Shown one piece after another: positions 29,725-38,917 of a stretch of 64,000 bases of DNA (positions are counted from its first letter, which is position 1; the number at the start of each line of letters is the position of its first letter). Below the pieces are notes generated by a model, which was not told the DNA's origin, did not search any database, and was given only the letters and a program-made list of their open reading frames with translations. This DNA comes from Pseudomonas sp. WJP1 (GTDB lineage: Bacteria > Pseudomonadota > Gammaproteobacteria > Pseudomonadales > Pseudomonadaceae). The stretch covers positions 236,501 through 300,500 of the forward strand of contig NZ_CP110128.1 of assembly GCF_028471945.1 (NCBI RefSeq). Reading direction: 5' to 3'. The position numbers and the translations under genes are program-made.

Positions 29725-31119
29725 TCAATCGAGGTCGTCGCCGTGGGTGGAGGCGCCGCTGTCGGCGAAGCTCAGGCCGTGCTTGCGCAATTTGTCATGC
29801 AAGGTCTTGCGTGGAATGCCCAGCGCTTCGGCGACGCTGCGCACGGAGCTGTGCGAGCGCGCCAGTTCGGCGGCTATCAGGGTTTTTTCGAAGTTTTCCA
29901 CTTGCTCGCTCAATCCGCCGCTGACCATTTCTACTGTCGTGCCAGCCGTGCCTTGCACCTCGTTGCTGTCCAGCGCCAGTTCCAGGCCCAGGGCGAAACG
30001 TTCGGCAGCGTTTTGCAGTTCGCGCACGTTGCCGGGCCAGGTGTGGCGCAACAGCAGGGCGCGTTGCCCGGGTTGCAGTTCATGGGGCGGCAAGCCGTGG
30101 CGGGCGCTGGCTTCATCGGCGAAATGCTGGAACAGCATCAGCGCATCTTCACCGCGTTCGCGTAGTGGTGGAATGCGCAATGGCGCGACGTTCAGGCGAT
30201 AGTACAAGTCGGCGCGGAATCGGCCCTGATCGGCGGCCTGGCGCAGATCTTCCTTGGTGGCGGCGATGATGCGGATGTCCAGCGGGATCAGTTGATTGCC
30301 GCCCAGGCGTTCGACCACACGCTCCTGCAGCAAACGCAGCAATTTCACCTGGACGTCCAGGCTCATGCTTTCGATCTCATCGAGAAATAACGTGCCACCG
30401 TTGGCAAATTCGAACTTGCCGATGCGACGTTTCTGCGCGCCCGTGAAAGCGCCTGGCTCATGGCCGAACAACTCGCTTTCGACCACCGATTCGGCCAGTG
30501 CCCCGGCGTTGATCGCCACGAACGGGCCATTGCGCCGACTCGACAGGTCATGCAACGCGCGGGCGACCACTTCTTTACCGGCCCCGGTCTCACCGAGGAT
30601 CAGCACGTCCGCCCGGGTCGCCGCCAGGGCGCCGATTTGTTCGCGCAGGCGCAGCATCGAGGGTGACTGCCCCACCAGGCGTGTGCTCAATTCATTGCGA
30701 TCGCTCAGGGCCAGGCGCAGACTGCGGTTGTCCAGCACCAGTCGGCGCAAGGCCAGGGCGCGGCGCACGCTGTCGAGCAGGGCGTCGCTGGCGAAGGGCT
30801 TTTCCAGAAAGTCATAGGCCCCCGCGCGCATGGCTTGCACCGCCAGTGGCACATCGCCGTGACCGGTGATCAGCAGCACCGGCAGTTCTGGGTCCTGAGC
30901 GTGGAGTTCGGTCAGCAGTTCGATGCCGTCCATGCCCGGCATGCGGATATCGCTGACGACCACGCCCGGCCAGTCGCGCTCCAGTTGCGCGGCCAAGCCC
31001 TTGGCTTCGGCCAGCGGCAGGATCTTCAGGCCGGCCAGGTCCAGGGTCTGGCTCAAGGCCTGGCGCAGGTGGGGATCGTCGTCGATCAACACGACCTGGA
31101 TGCGGTTGTCGATGGTCAT
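29725..31119 (-). CDS. dctD: Sigma-54-dependent response regulator DctD
   Basis: A 464-residue NtrC-family activator. The receiver has LIDDDPHL and phospho-Asp57 in VVVSDIRMPGMDG. The AAA+ domain has Walker A GETGAGKE, the sigma-54 contact loop GAFTGA, and Walker B GGTLFLDEIE. A Fis-type helix-turn-helix ends the protein (SVRSVAEALGIPRKTLHDKL). It overlaps dctB by 4 bases. DctBD senses C4-dicarboxylates and activates their uptake genes from sigma-54 promoters; those transport genes are not in this window. Confidence 0.92.
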   Translation of the reverse strand: MTIDNRIQVVLIDDDPHLRQALSQTLDLAGLKILPLAEAKGLAAQLERDWPGVVVSDIRMPGMDGIELLTELHAQDPELPVLLITGHGDVPLAVQAMRAGAYDFLEKPFASDALLDSVRRALALRRLVLDNRSLRLALSDRNELSTRLVGQSPSMLRLREQIGALAATRADVLILGETGAGKEVVARALHDLSSRRNGPFVAINAGALAESVVESELFGHEPGAFTGAQKRRIGKFEFANGGTLFLDEIESMSLDVQVKLLRLLQERVVERLGGNQLIPLDIRIIAATKEDLRQAADQGRFRADLYYRLNVAPLRIPPLRERGEDALMLFQHFADEASARHGLPPHELQPGQRALLLRHTWPGNVRELQNAAERFALGLELALDSNEVQGTAGTTVEMVSGGLSEQVENFEKTLIAAELARSHSSVRSVAEALGIPRKTLHDKLRKHGLSFADSGASTHGDDLD

Positions 31120-32930
31120 GCACTTCGGTCCTCGGACGGTTGCAGGCTCACACCCGGTGCGCCTGCGCGTAGCTTCAGGGTAATCAAGGCGCCGCCCTCC
31201 TTGTGGTTGGCGAACGACAGTTCGCCGCCGAAGGCGCGCATCAGGGTCTCGCAGATCGCCAGCCCCAATCCAAGGCCCTGGGTACGGGTCTTGGTGGTGT
31301 AGAAGGGCTCGCTGGCGCGGCCGAGGGCCTCCAGGCAGAACCCGGGGCCGTTGTCGCGAATGTACAGGTTGACGCCCTCGGCCGTGGATTGGGCACTGAG
31401 CCAGAGTTTACGTGGCGGGCCTTTTTCCGTCAGGGCATCCAGAGCGTTGGCCAGCAGGTTGCCCAGCACCTGGCGCAGGCGGGTTTCCCCGGCCTCGACC
31501 CACAAAGTGGCGGCGGGCAAGTCGCGAATCAGCTCGACTTCCATGCTGCGTCGGCGCTTGGCCAGCAAGGCCAGGGCATCGTCCAGCGCCGGCTGCAGGG
31601 CGACGCTTTCCGGGGCGTGGCGGTCGCGCCGGGCAAAGGCGCGCAGGTGAGCGATGATCGACGCCATGCGCCCGGTCAATTCACTGATCAGCTTGAGGTT
31701 GCCACGGGCATCGTCGGTGCGCTGGTGGTCGAGCAGCACTTCGGCGTTTTCCGCGTAGCTGCGGATGGCTGCCAAAGGTTGGTTGAGTTCGTGACTGATG
31801 CTCGCCGACATCGTTCCCAGGGCCGAGAGCTTGCCGGCCTGCACCAGGTCATCCTGGGCACGAACCAGCTCTTGCTGGGCCTGTTCGCGCTCCAGCACTT
31901 CCTGCTTGAGCCGGCGGTTGAGGCCTTCAAGGTCACTGGTACGCTCGGCCACCCGTCCCTCCAGTTCGCGCCGGGCCTTGGCTTCGAAGGCGATCCGTTC
32001 CAGGTAGTGACGGCGGCGTTGCATCATCAGGCCGAGCAACAGCATCAACACCAAAAGCGTCGCGCCACCGATGGCGACCACCGTGCGCACCGGGCGATCG
32101 ATCAGGGTTCGCGGGGCGAGGATGCTGACGTTCCAGCCGGTTTCCGCGATCGCCTGGGTCTGGGTCAGCCAGGCGTTGGGGTTGAGCTTAAGCGGCTTGG
32201 GCTCGCGGGTGGGGTAGGGCTGGATCGCGGTGATGGCCTTGCGCTCTTCTTCGCTCAACTCCCGGGTCGAACGAAAACGCCATTCCGGCCGCGAAGTGAG
32301 GATGACCACGCCGTTGTGATCGGTTAGCAGCAGTTGCTCCGGGGTTTTGCCCCACAGGCTCTCGGTGTGGTCGAGGTCGACCTTGACCACCAGCACGCCG
32401 GTGATTTTCTCCCCCGCGCGCACGGCGGCGGCGAAGAAGTAGCCACGTTTGGCGGACGTGGTGCCCAGCCCGAAAAATCGCCCGAGCCGCCCGGCCATGG
32501 CTTCGCTGAAGTACGGCCGGAAGGCAAAGTTGCGGCCCACGAAACTGTCGTGCTTGTCCCAGTTGGAGGCGGCCAGGGTCTTGCCCGTGGTGTCCATCAG
32601 GTACATGACTTCGGCGCCGGTCTGGGTGCTGATGTTTTTCAGCAGGCGATTGGCGTTGCCCTGGGTGACGCCATCGTCCGGCGCGCCAAGCACGGCGCGC
32701 AGGGCCGGCAGGTCGCCGAGGATCTGCGGTAGCACTTCATAGCGGTGCAGGGTGCCCAGCAGGTTGGCGACGTAGAGGTCGAGGGTCTGGCGATTCTGGC
32801 CAGCCAGTTCGCTGCGGTAATAGCGCTCGGCCAGGTGCTCCAGGGGCCACAGCAACGGCGCCAGGCACAGCGCGAGCAGGGCCAGGCTGCGCCAGCGGGG
32901 TCTGCGGGGAAGGGTCGGAGTCATGAGCAT
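31116..32930 (-). CDS. dctB: C4-dicarboxylate sensor kinase DctB
   Basis: A 604-residue membrane sensor kinase. An N-terminal membrane helix (about 14-32), a large periplasmic double-PAS-like domain (to about 275), a second helix and a coiled-coil linker (ERVAERTSDLEGLNRRLKQ-like) lead to His380 in SISHELNQPLAAIRSYAE. The ATPase domain has LLANALDAL, IRDNGPGF and TQGLGLGLAICETLM. There are ATGs at 32930 and 32924 with no clear ribosome site; I use the first. Upstream of dctD with an ATGA overlap. Confidence 0.9.
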   Translation of the reverse strand: MLMTPTLPRRPRWRSLALLALCLAPLLWPLEHLAERYYRSELAGQNRQTLDLYVANLLGTLHRYEVLPQILGDLPALRAVLGAPDDGVTQGNANRLLKNISTQTGAEVMYLMDTTGKTLAASNWDKHDSFVGRNFAFRPYFSEAMAGRLGRFFGLGTTSAKRGYFFAAAVRAGEKITGVLVVKVDLDHTESLWGKTPEQLLLTDHNGVVILTSRPEWRFRSTRELSEEERKAITAIQPYPTREPKPLKLNPNAWLTQTQAIAETGWNVSILAPRTLIDRPVRTVVAIGGATLLVLMLLLGLMMQRRRHYLERIAFEAKARRELEGRVAERTSDLEGLNRRLKQEVLEREQAQQELVRAQDDLVQAGKLSALGTMSASISHELNQPLAAIRSYAENAEVLLDHQRTDDARGNLKLISELTGRMASIIAHLRAFARRDRHAPESVALQPALDDALALLAKRRRSMEVELIRDLPAATLWVEAGETRLRQVLGNLLANALDALTEKGPPRKLWLSAQSTAEGVNLYIRDNGPGFCLEALGRASEPFYTTKTRTQGLGLGLAICETLMRAFGGELSFANHKEGGALITLKLRAGAPGVSLQPSEDRSA

Positions 32931-33103
32931 CGAGCGCCAGTGGGTACAGGTGCATTATGCCTAGGCTTGCCGACGCAGTCTGCGCACCGTTGATACGCGC
33001 CGGTTGTTCATCGGACCGGTGAGAGGGGGGTTGCGTATCGGCTCGTGCAGTGGCGATATAGGCGCCTAATAAATTTAACACCTTCATTGAAGAGGTCTGT
33101 TTC

Positions 33104-36016
33104 ATGCCGCTCGCCACGTTGATTCATCGCGCCAGTTTGCCCAGCCCGCAAGTGTCTGCGGAGCAAGCGCTTGAGCTGTTGCAGGAACATTACGGGTTTG
33201 GCGGAACGTTGCAGGCCCTTGGCAGCCAGCAGGATTTGAACTACCGCGTCGACAGTGACCAAGGCCGCTTTGTCCTGAAAATCTGCCGGGGCGACTATTC
33301 GGCGCTGGAGCTGCAAGCCCAGCATGCCGGGCTCAAGCATCTGGCGGAACATCCTGACGTGCACGTGCCGCGCGTGATTGCGGCAAAAAACGGTGCGGAT
33401 CTGTTGTCCCTGGAGGTCGCTGGCCAAGCGGTGCATGTGCGTTTGCTGGATTACATCGAGGGCCAGTCCCTGACGCACCTCGAATACTTCAATCGCAAGG
33501 TGGTGGCCGGTTTCGGGCGGTTGTGCGGTGAAATGGACCTGGCACTGGCCGATTTTGATCATCCGGGGCTGGTGCGAACCCTGCAGTGGGACGCGCGCCA
33601 CGCCCATGCACTGATCGCGCATTTGCTGCCGGTCATCAAGGATGAAACCCAGCGCCGACTGATCATTGAAGCGTCCGAACAGGCCGAGCGCCATCTGTTG
33701 CCCCTGCAAGACAAGTTGCCGGTGCAAGCCATTCACATGGACATCACCGACGACAACGTGGTCTGGCAGCGAGATGCGCAGCGCCATTGGCAACTGCAAG
33801 GTGTGATCGATTTCGGCGACTTGGTCCGCACCTGGCGCATTACCGACCTGTCGGTGACCTGCGCAGCATTGCTGCACCATGGTGAAGGCGATCCGTTCTG
33901 CATTTTGCCAGCGGTGCAGGCGTATCACGCGGTCAATCCGTTGCAGCATGAAGAACTGCTGGCATTGTGGCCGCTGATCGTCGCCCGTGCGGCGGTGCTG
34001 GTGCTCAGTGGCGAACAGCAGGTCAGCATCGATCCGGGCAATACCTATAGCCGCGATAACCTGGTCCACGAGTGGGAAATCTTCCGGGTGGCCACATCGG
34101 TGCCGTTGGCGCTGATGGAAGCGGCCATCCTGTCGGCCGTCGGGCAGAACCTGCCAGGCATTGGCGGCGAAGGCTTCGCACCGCTGCTGCCGAGCCTGGT
34201 GGGGCGAGAGTTCGCGTTGATCGACCTGGGTGTGCTCAGCCCGCATTTCGAGGCCGGTAACTGGGAGCAGGAAGGCATCGATCAGCGCCTGCTGGACGAA
34301 GCCGCCGCCGTCCACGGTCTGGCAGCCAGTCTTTATGGGCAATACCGTTTGTCCCGCACACGCCCGGACACTGCCGGCGAGCCGGACACCTGTCCCTTGC
34401 ACGTCGAGTTGCGCGTGCCCCACGGCACGACAGTCGAAGCGCCGTTTGCCGGGGTGGTGCACCAGCCGATGCCCGGGCTGCTGCAACTGGACGGTCCGCA
34501 ACTGAGCGTGCGGTTGTTGGGTGTCACGCCATCGCTGGATAGCGGCGCAGCGCTGGTCAAGGGTCAGGTGTTGGGTTCGGTCAGCGGGCCGTTGATCGTG
34601 CAGTTGTGCCGAGGGGCGTCGTTTACCGCACCGTTGTTTTGCACACCTTCACGTGCTGGCGCCTGGCAAGCGCTGTGCCCGTCGCCAGCGGTGCTGCTGG
34701 GGCTGGCTTGCGATGCGCCAGAGGAACTCGATTCACAGACCTTGCTGGCCCGTCGGGATGCCAGTTTCGCCCGCACGCAAAAACACTATTACGTCGACCC
34801 GCCGCGCATCGAGCGCGGCTGGCGCAACCACCTGATCGACATGCAGGGCCGCTCTTACCTCGACATGCTCAACAACGTCGCGGTACTCGGCCACGGCCAT
34901 CCGCGCATGGCAGCGGTCGCCAGCCGTCAGTGGTCGTTGCTCAACACCAACTCGCGGTTCAACTATGCGGCCGTGGCCGAATTCTCCGAGCGGCTGTTGA
35001 AATTGTCACCGGAGGGCATGGATCGGGTGTTCCTGGTCAACAGCGGCAGCGAGGCCAACGATCTGGCCATTCGCCTGGCGTGGGCCTACAGCGGCGGACG
35101 CGACATGCTCAGCGTACTGGAGGCCTATCACGGCTGGACAGTCGGCGCGGATGCGGTATCGACGTCGATCGCCGACAACCCCAAGGCCCTGAGCAGCCGC
35201 CCGGACTGGGTGCACCCGGTGACCGCGCCGAACACCTATCGCGGCGAATTCCGCGGCCCTGACAGCACGCCGGACTACGTGCGCAGCGTCGAACACAACC
35301 TGGCGAAAATCGCCGGGCAAAAACGTCAACTGGCCGGTTTCATTTGCGAACCGGTGTATGGCAATGCCGGTGGCATCTCGCTGCCGCCGGGTTACCTGCA
35401 GCAGGTTTACGCCATGGTCCGCGCCCAAGGTGGCGTGTGCATCGCCGATGAAGTGCAGGTGGGTTACGGGCGCATGGGCCATTTCTTCTGGGGCTTTGAA
35501 GAGCAGGGCGTGGTACCGGACATCATCACCATGGCCAAGGGCATGGGTAACGGCCAGCCACTGGGCGCGGTGATCACCCGCCGGGAAATCGCCGAAGCGC
35601 TGGAGGCCGAGGGGTATTTCTTCTCGTCCGCCGGTGGCAGCCCTGTCAGCTGCCAGATCGGCATGGCGGTGCTGGATGTGATGGAGGAGGAAAAACTCTG
35701 GGAAAACGCCCAGGTCGTCGGCGGGTATTTCAAGGAGCGACTGGAAGCGCTGATCGATATTCATCCGTTGGTCGGCGCCGTGCATGGTTCCGGGTTTTAT
35801 CTGGGAGTGGAGTTGATCCGCAACCGTGCAACCCTGGAGCCGGCCACCGAAGAAACCACCGCGTTGTGCGATCGCTTGCGCGAACTGGGGATTTTCATGC
35901 AACCGACGGGCGATTACTTGAACGTGCTTAAGATCAAACCGCCGATGGTGACGTCGCGCCAGAGCGTGGATTTCTTTGTGGACATGCTTTCGAAAGTAAT
36001 GAGCGAGGGTTTGTAA
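33104..36016 (+). CDS. Three-domain fusion: APH-type kinase, M23-like barrel, class III PLP enzyme
   Basis: A 970-residue cytoplasmic fusion. Residues ~1-330 are an aminoglycoside-phosphotransferase/hydroxylysine-kinase-like kinase with catalytic HMDITDDN (211-218) and metal-binding VIDFGD (235-239). Residues ~430-540 resemble an M23/biotinyl-like beta barrel (VEAPFAGVVHQPMPGLLQL). Residues ~570-970 are a class III aminotransferase fold with PLP Lys812 in TMAKGMGNGQPLGAV. Vertebrate hydroxylysine kinase and the related phospho-lyases act in sequence, so the fusion may phosphorylate an amino alcohol and then eliminate phosphate. It precedes aguBA by 273 bp; true aminotransferase activity is the alternative. 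Confidence 0.82.
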   Translation: MPLATLIHRASLPSPQVSAEQALELLQEHYGFGGTLQALGSQQDLNYRVDSDQGRFVLKICRGDYSALELQAQHAGLKHLAEHPDVHVPRVIAAKNGADLLSLEVAGQAVHVRLLDYIEGQSLTHLEYFNRKVVAGFGRLCGEMDLALADFDHPGLVRTLQWDARHAHALIAHLLPVIKDETQRRLIIEASEQAERHLLPLQDKLPVQAIHMDITDDNVVWQRDAQRHWQLQGVIDFGDLVRTWRITDLSVTCAALLHHGEGDPFCILPAVQAYHAVNPLQHEELLALWPLIVARAAVLVLSGEQQVSIDPGNTYSRDNLVHEWEIFRVATSVPLALMEAAILSAVGQNLPGIGGEGFAPLLPSLVGREFALIDLGVLSPHFEAGNWEQEGIDQRLLDEAAAVHGLAASLYGQYRLSRTRPDTAGEPDTCPLHVELRVPHGTTVEAPFAGVVHQPMPGLLQLDGPQLSVRLLGVTPSLDSGAALVKGQVLGSVSGPLIVQLCRGASFTAPLFCTPSRAGAWQALCPSPAVLLGLACDAPEELDSQTLLARRDASFARTQKHYYVDPPRIERGWRNHLIDMQGRSYLDMLNNVAVLGHGHPRMAAVASRQWSLLNTNSRFNYAAVAEFSERLLKLSPEGMDRVFLVNSGSEANDLAIRLAWAYSGGRDMLSVLEAYHGWTVGADAVSTSIADNPKALSSRPDWVHPVTAPNTYRGEFRGPDSTPDYVRSVEHNLAKIAGQKRQLAGFICEPVYGNAGGISLPPGYLQQVYAMVRAQGGVCIADEVQVGYGRMGHFFWGFEEQGVVPDIITMAKGMGNGQPLGAVITRREIAEALEAEGYFFSSAGGSPVSCQIGMAVLDVMEEEKLWENAQVVGGYFKERLEALIDIHPLVGAVHGSGFYLGVELIRNRATLEPATEETTALCDRLRELGIFMQPTGDYLNVLKIKPPMVTSRQSVDFFVDMLSKVMSEGL

Positions 36017-36026
36017 CCCTTAAATC

Positions 36027-36120
36027 GCTTTCGCGGGCAAGCCTCGCTCCTACGGATTAGTGTCGTTTGCGAACATGCGTACGACCTGAAACCGTAGGAG
36101 CGAGGCTTGCCCGCGAAAGC
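36027..36120. repeat. REPIN (inverted REP pair)
   Basis: GCTTTCGCGGGCAAGCCTCG and its inverse separated by about 45 bases. Same unit as at 3449, 22066 and 26941. It lies between the fusion gene and the aguBA promoter region. Confidence 0.85.
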
Positions 36121-36142
36121 GTCCTCACAAACGCTGCAAACA

Positions 36143-36218
36143 TCGATTGTTATCGGGATTAAGTGAGTAAATTTAGACGAAAGGCATAGTTGTCGCTTCA
36201 AAAGCCGATTTTTATCGG
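36143..36218 (+). promoter_or_regulatory. Two repeated operator-like sites upstream of aguB
   Basis: CGATTGTTATCGGG at 36144-36157 and CCGATTTTTATCGG at 36205-36218 are near copies of one palindrome (arms CCGAT and ATCGG, four-base centre), about 62 bp apart. They lie before aguB (start 36290). The second is followed by GATATAAAG, a possible -10. No regulator gene is adjacent, so the binding protein is unknown. Confidence 0.55.
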
Positions 36219-36289
36219 ATATAAAGTCATCATTGCCAGGGCGTGGATGAACCATGCCCGACCGTCACGCACTTGCCCGGAGATGCTTC

Positions 36290-37168
<879 letters not shown>

Positions 37169-37173
37169 CTGCC

Positions 37174-38280
37174 ATGACCACTTTGAACAGCTCCCCTCGC
37201 GCAGACGGCTTCTACATGCCGGCCGAGTGGGCACCCCAAACCCAGACCTGGATGATCTGGCCCGAGCGCCCGGACAACTGGCGCCTGGGCGGCAAACCGG
37301 CGCAAGCCGCACACGTAGCGGTGGCCAAGGCCATCGCCCGTTTCGAACCGGTCACCGTGGCGGTGTCCGCCGGCCAATACGAAAACGCCCGTGCCCGCCT
37401 GGACGTGCCGAATATCCGCGTGGTCGAGATGTCCAGCGACGACGCGTGGGTTCGGGACACCGGCCCAACGTTCGTCATCAATAACAGCGGCGAAGTCCGG
37501 GGGGTGAACTGGGACTTCAACTCGTGGGGTGGTTTCGACGGCGGCCTGTATTCGCCGTGGAACCGCGACTCGCAGGTGGGCGGCAAGATCCTCGAGATCG
37601 AGCGTAGCTCGCGCTATCGCACCGAGGGCTTCGTGCTCGAAGGCGGTTCGATTCACGTCGATGGCGAAGGCACGCTGATCACCACCGAAGAATGCCTGCT
37701 CAACCGCAATCGCAACCCGCACATGAATCGTGCGGAAATCGAAGCGGTGCTGAAAGACAATCTGGCTGTGGATAAGATCATCTGGCTGCCGGATGGCTTG
37801 TTCAACGACGAAACCGATGGCCATGTGGATAACTTCTGCTGCTACGTGCGTCCGGGTGAAGTGCTGTTGGCCTGGACAGATGACCCACAGGATCCGAACT
37901 TCCCACGCTGCCAGGCGGCCATGAAGGTGCTGCAAAACAGCACCGACGCCAAGGGGCGCCCGTTCACGGTGCACAAGATGCCGATTCCGGGGCCGCTGTA
38001 TGCGACTGAGGAAGAATGTGCCGGTGTCGATCCGGTCGACGGGACTCAGGAGCGTAACCCGAGCGTTCGCCTGGCCGGCTCTTATGTGAACTTCCTGATC
38101 GTTAACGGCGGCATTATTGCCCCAAGTTTCGACGACCCGCTGGATGGTCCGGCAAGAGAGATCTTGCAGACACTGTTCCCGCAGCACGAAGTGGTTATGG
38201 TGCCTGGCCGTGAACTGTTACTGGGAGGCGGTAACATTCACTGCCTTACCCAACAACAGCCAGCTCCGCACAAAGAGTGA
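37174..38280 (+). CDS. aguA: Agmatine deiminase AguA
   Basis: Agmatine deiminase of the guanidino-group-modifying superfamily, 368 residues, producing N-carbamoylputrescine and ammonia from agmatine. Catalytic segments are [13 protein letters not shown] (about 89-101), [13 protein letters not shown] (about 211-223) and the nucleophile Cys357 in [13 protein letters not shown]. The ATG at 37174 follows GGAG within 14 bases. It is the second gene of aguBA and ends ahead of a terminator at 38350. Confidence 0.96.
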   Translation: MTTLNSSPRADGFYMPAEWAPQTQTWMIWPERPDNWRLGGKPAQAAHVAVAKAIARFEPVTVAVSAGQYENARARLDVPNIRVVEMSSDDAWVRDTGPTFVINNSGEVRGVNWDFNSWGGFDGGLYSPWNRDSQVGGKILEIERSSRYRTEGFVLEGGSIHVDGEGTLITTEECLLNRNRNPHMNRAEIEAVLKDNLAVDKIIWLPDGLFNDETDGHVDNFCCYVRPGEVLLAWTDDPQDPNFPRCQAAMKVLQNSTDAKGRPFTVHKMPIPGPLYATEEECAGVDPVDGTQERNPSVRLAGSYVNFLIVNGGIIAPSFDDPLDGPAREILQTLFPQHEVVMVPGRELLLGGGNIHCLTQQQPAPHKE

Positions 38281-38349
38281 GTGCAGTTGTAACAGCTTGA
38301 GTTAACAGCAAAAAAATTCAGGCTGGCGCTTTCGCACGCCGCACCATGC

Positions 38350-38384
38350 AAAGCCCGCAGTCCTTGAGGATTACGGGCTTTTTT
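38350..38384 (+). terminator. Terminator of aguBA
   Basis: AAAGCCCG and CGGGCTTTTTT arms with a TCCT/AGGA inner stem, about 70 bases after the aguA stop. Confidence 0.85.
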
Positions 38385-38412
38385 GTATCCGTCGGTCGGT
38401 AAATGAAAAACA

Positions 38413-38429
38413 TTGGCATAGCTCTTGTA
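38413..38429 (+). promoter_or_regulatory. Sigma-54-type (-24/-12) promoter
   Basis: TTGGCATAGCTCTTGTA matches the sigma-54 consensus TTGGCACRNNNNTTGCW at almost all positions, and the GG and GT dinucleotides are separated by exactly 10 bases. The -12 C is T. It sits about 94 bases before the small ORF at 38523 and just after the aguBA terminator, so the ORF has its own promoter. Confidence 0.6.
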
Positions 38430-38522
38430 TCTGTCGGGGGGTAAGGGGGAGGGGAGAGCTTCGATGTTCTGTCATAAACCTTGGATAAGTTAGCCGCTCA
38501 AAAACCAGGAGAGAGCGTTGAA

Positions 38523-38708
38523 ATGAACGCCGAAGTGAATGTGGCAAGCGACAGCGAATCGCTGCAGGTCCTGGCGCACTGGTTCAAGTCCAATGGAACG
38601 TGTCAGATCAGCCAGACTGATCCGCGCCGGATGATGATCGAGCGTTACCCTGCTGGTTTATTCAGCGAGGCGGAACTGGATGCGTTGTGGGATGTGATGG
38701 AAGGATAA
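38523..38708 (+). CDS. Small conserved-looking protein behind a sigma-54-type promoter
   Basis: A 61-residue acidic protein, unrecognised. It has no signal peptide or membrane segment. The middle has a compact segment LAHWFKSNGTCQISQTDPRR and the end FSEAELDALWDVMEG looks like an amphipathic helix. The ATG at 38523 is preceded by AGGAGAGAG at somewhat long spacing. It is bounded by a promoter at 38413 and a strong terminator at 38735, so it is a tight monocistronic unit, which supports it being a real gene. The function is unknown. Confidence 0.65.
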   Translation: MNAEVNVASDSESLQVLAHWFKSNGTCQISQTDPRRMMIERYPAGLFSEAELDALWDVMEG

Positions 38709-38734
38709 GAAGAAAAACAACGGATTGATAAAGA

Positions 38735-38766
38735 AAAAGCGCTGCCGGGATGGCAGCGCTTTTTTA
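38735..38766 (+). terminator. Terminator of the small ORF
   Basis: AAAAAGCGCTGCC and GGCAGCGCTTTTTT with a five-base loop, 27 bases after the stop of the small ORF. Confidence 0.9.
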
Positions 38767-38809
38767 TGGACGATTGATTGGAATAGGGACTAATCAACAC
38801 CACCAAACC

Positions 38810-38901
38810 CTGTGGGAGAGGGCTTGCCCGCGATGGCGGTGTGTCATTCGACGAAAATGTTGGACTTGCTGGCCTCATCGCGGGCAAGCCCGCTCCCACA
38901 G
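38810..38901. repeat. REPIN of a second REP variant, opposite arrangement
   Basis: CTGTGGGAGAGGGCTTGCCC and its approximate inverse CGGGCAAGCCCGCTCCCACA face each other. Compared with the other four REPINs the units are inverted in order and carry GCCCGCTCCC in place of GCCTCGCTCC, indicating a different REP subclass. Confidence 0.82.
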
Positions 38902-38917
38902 TGGATCGGTGTGAACC

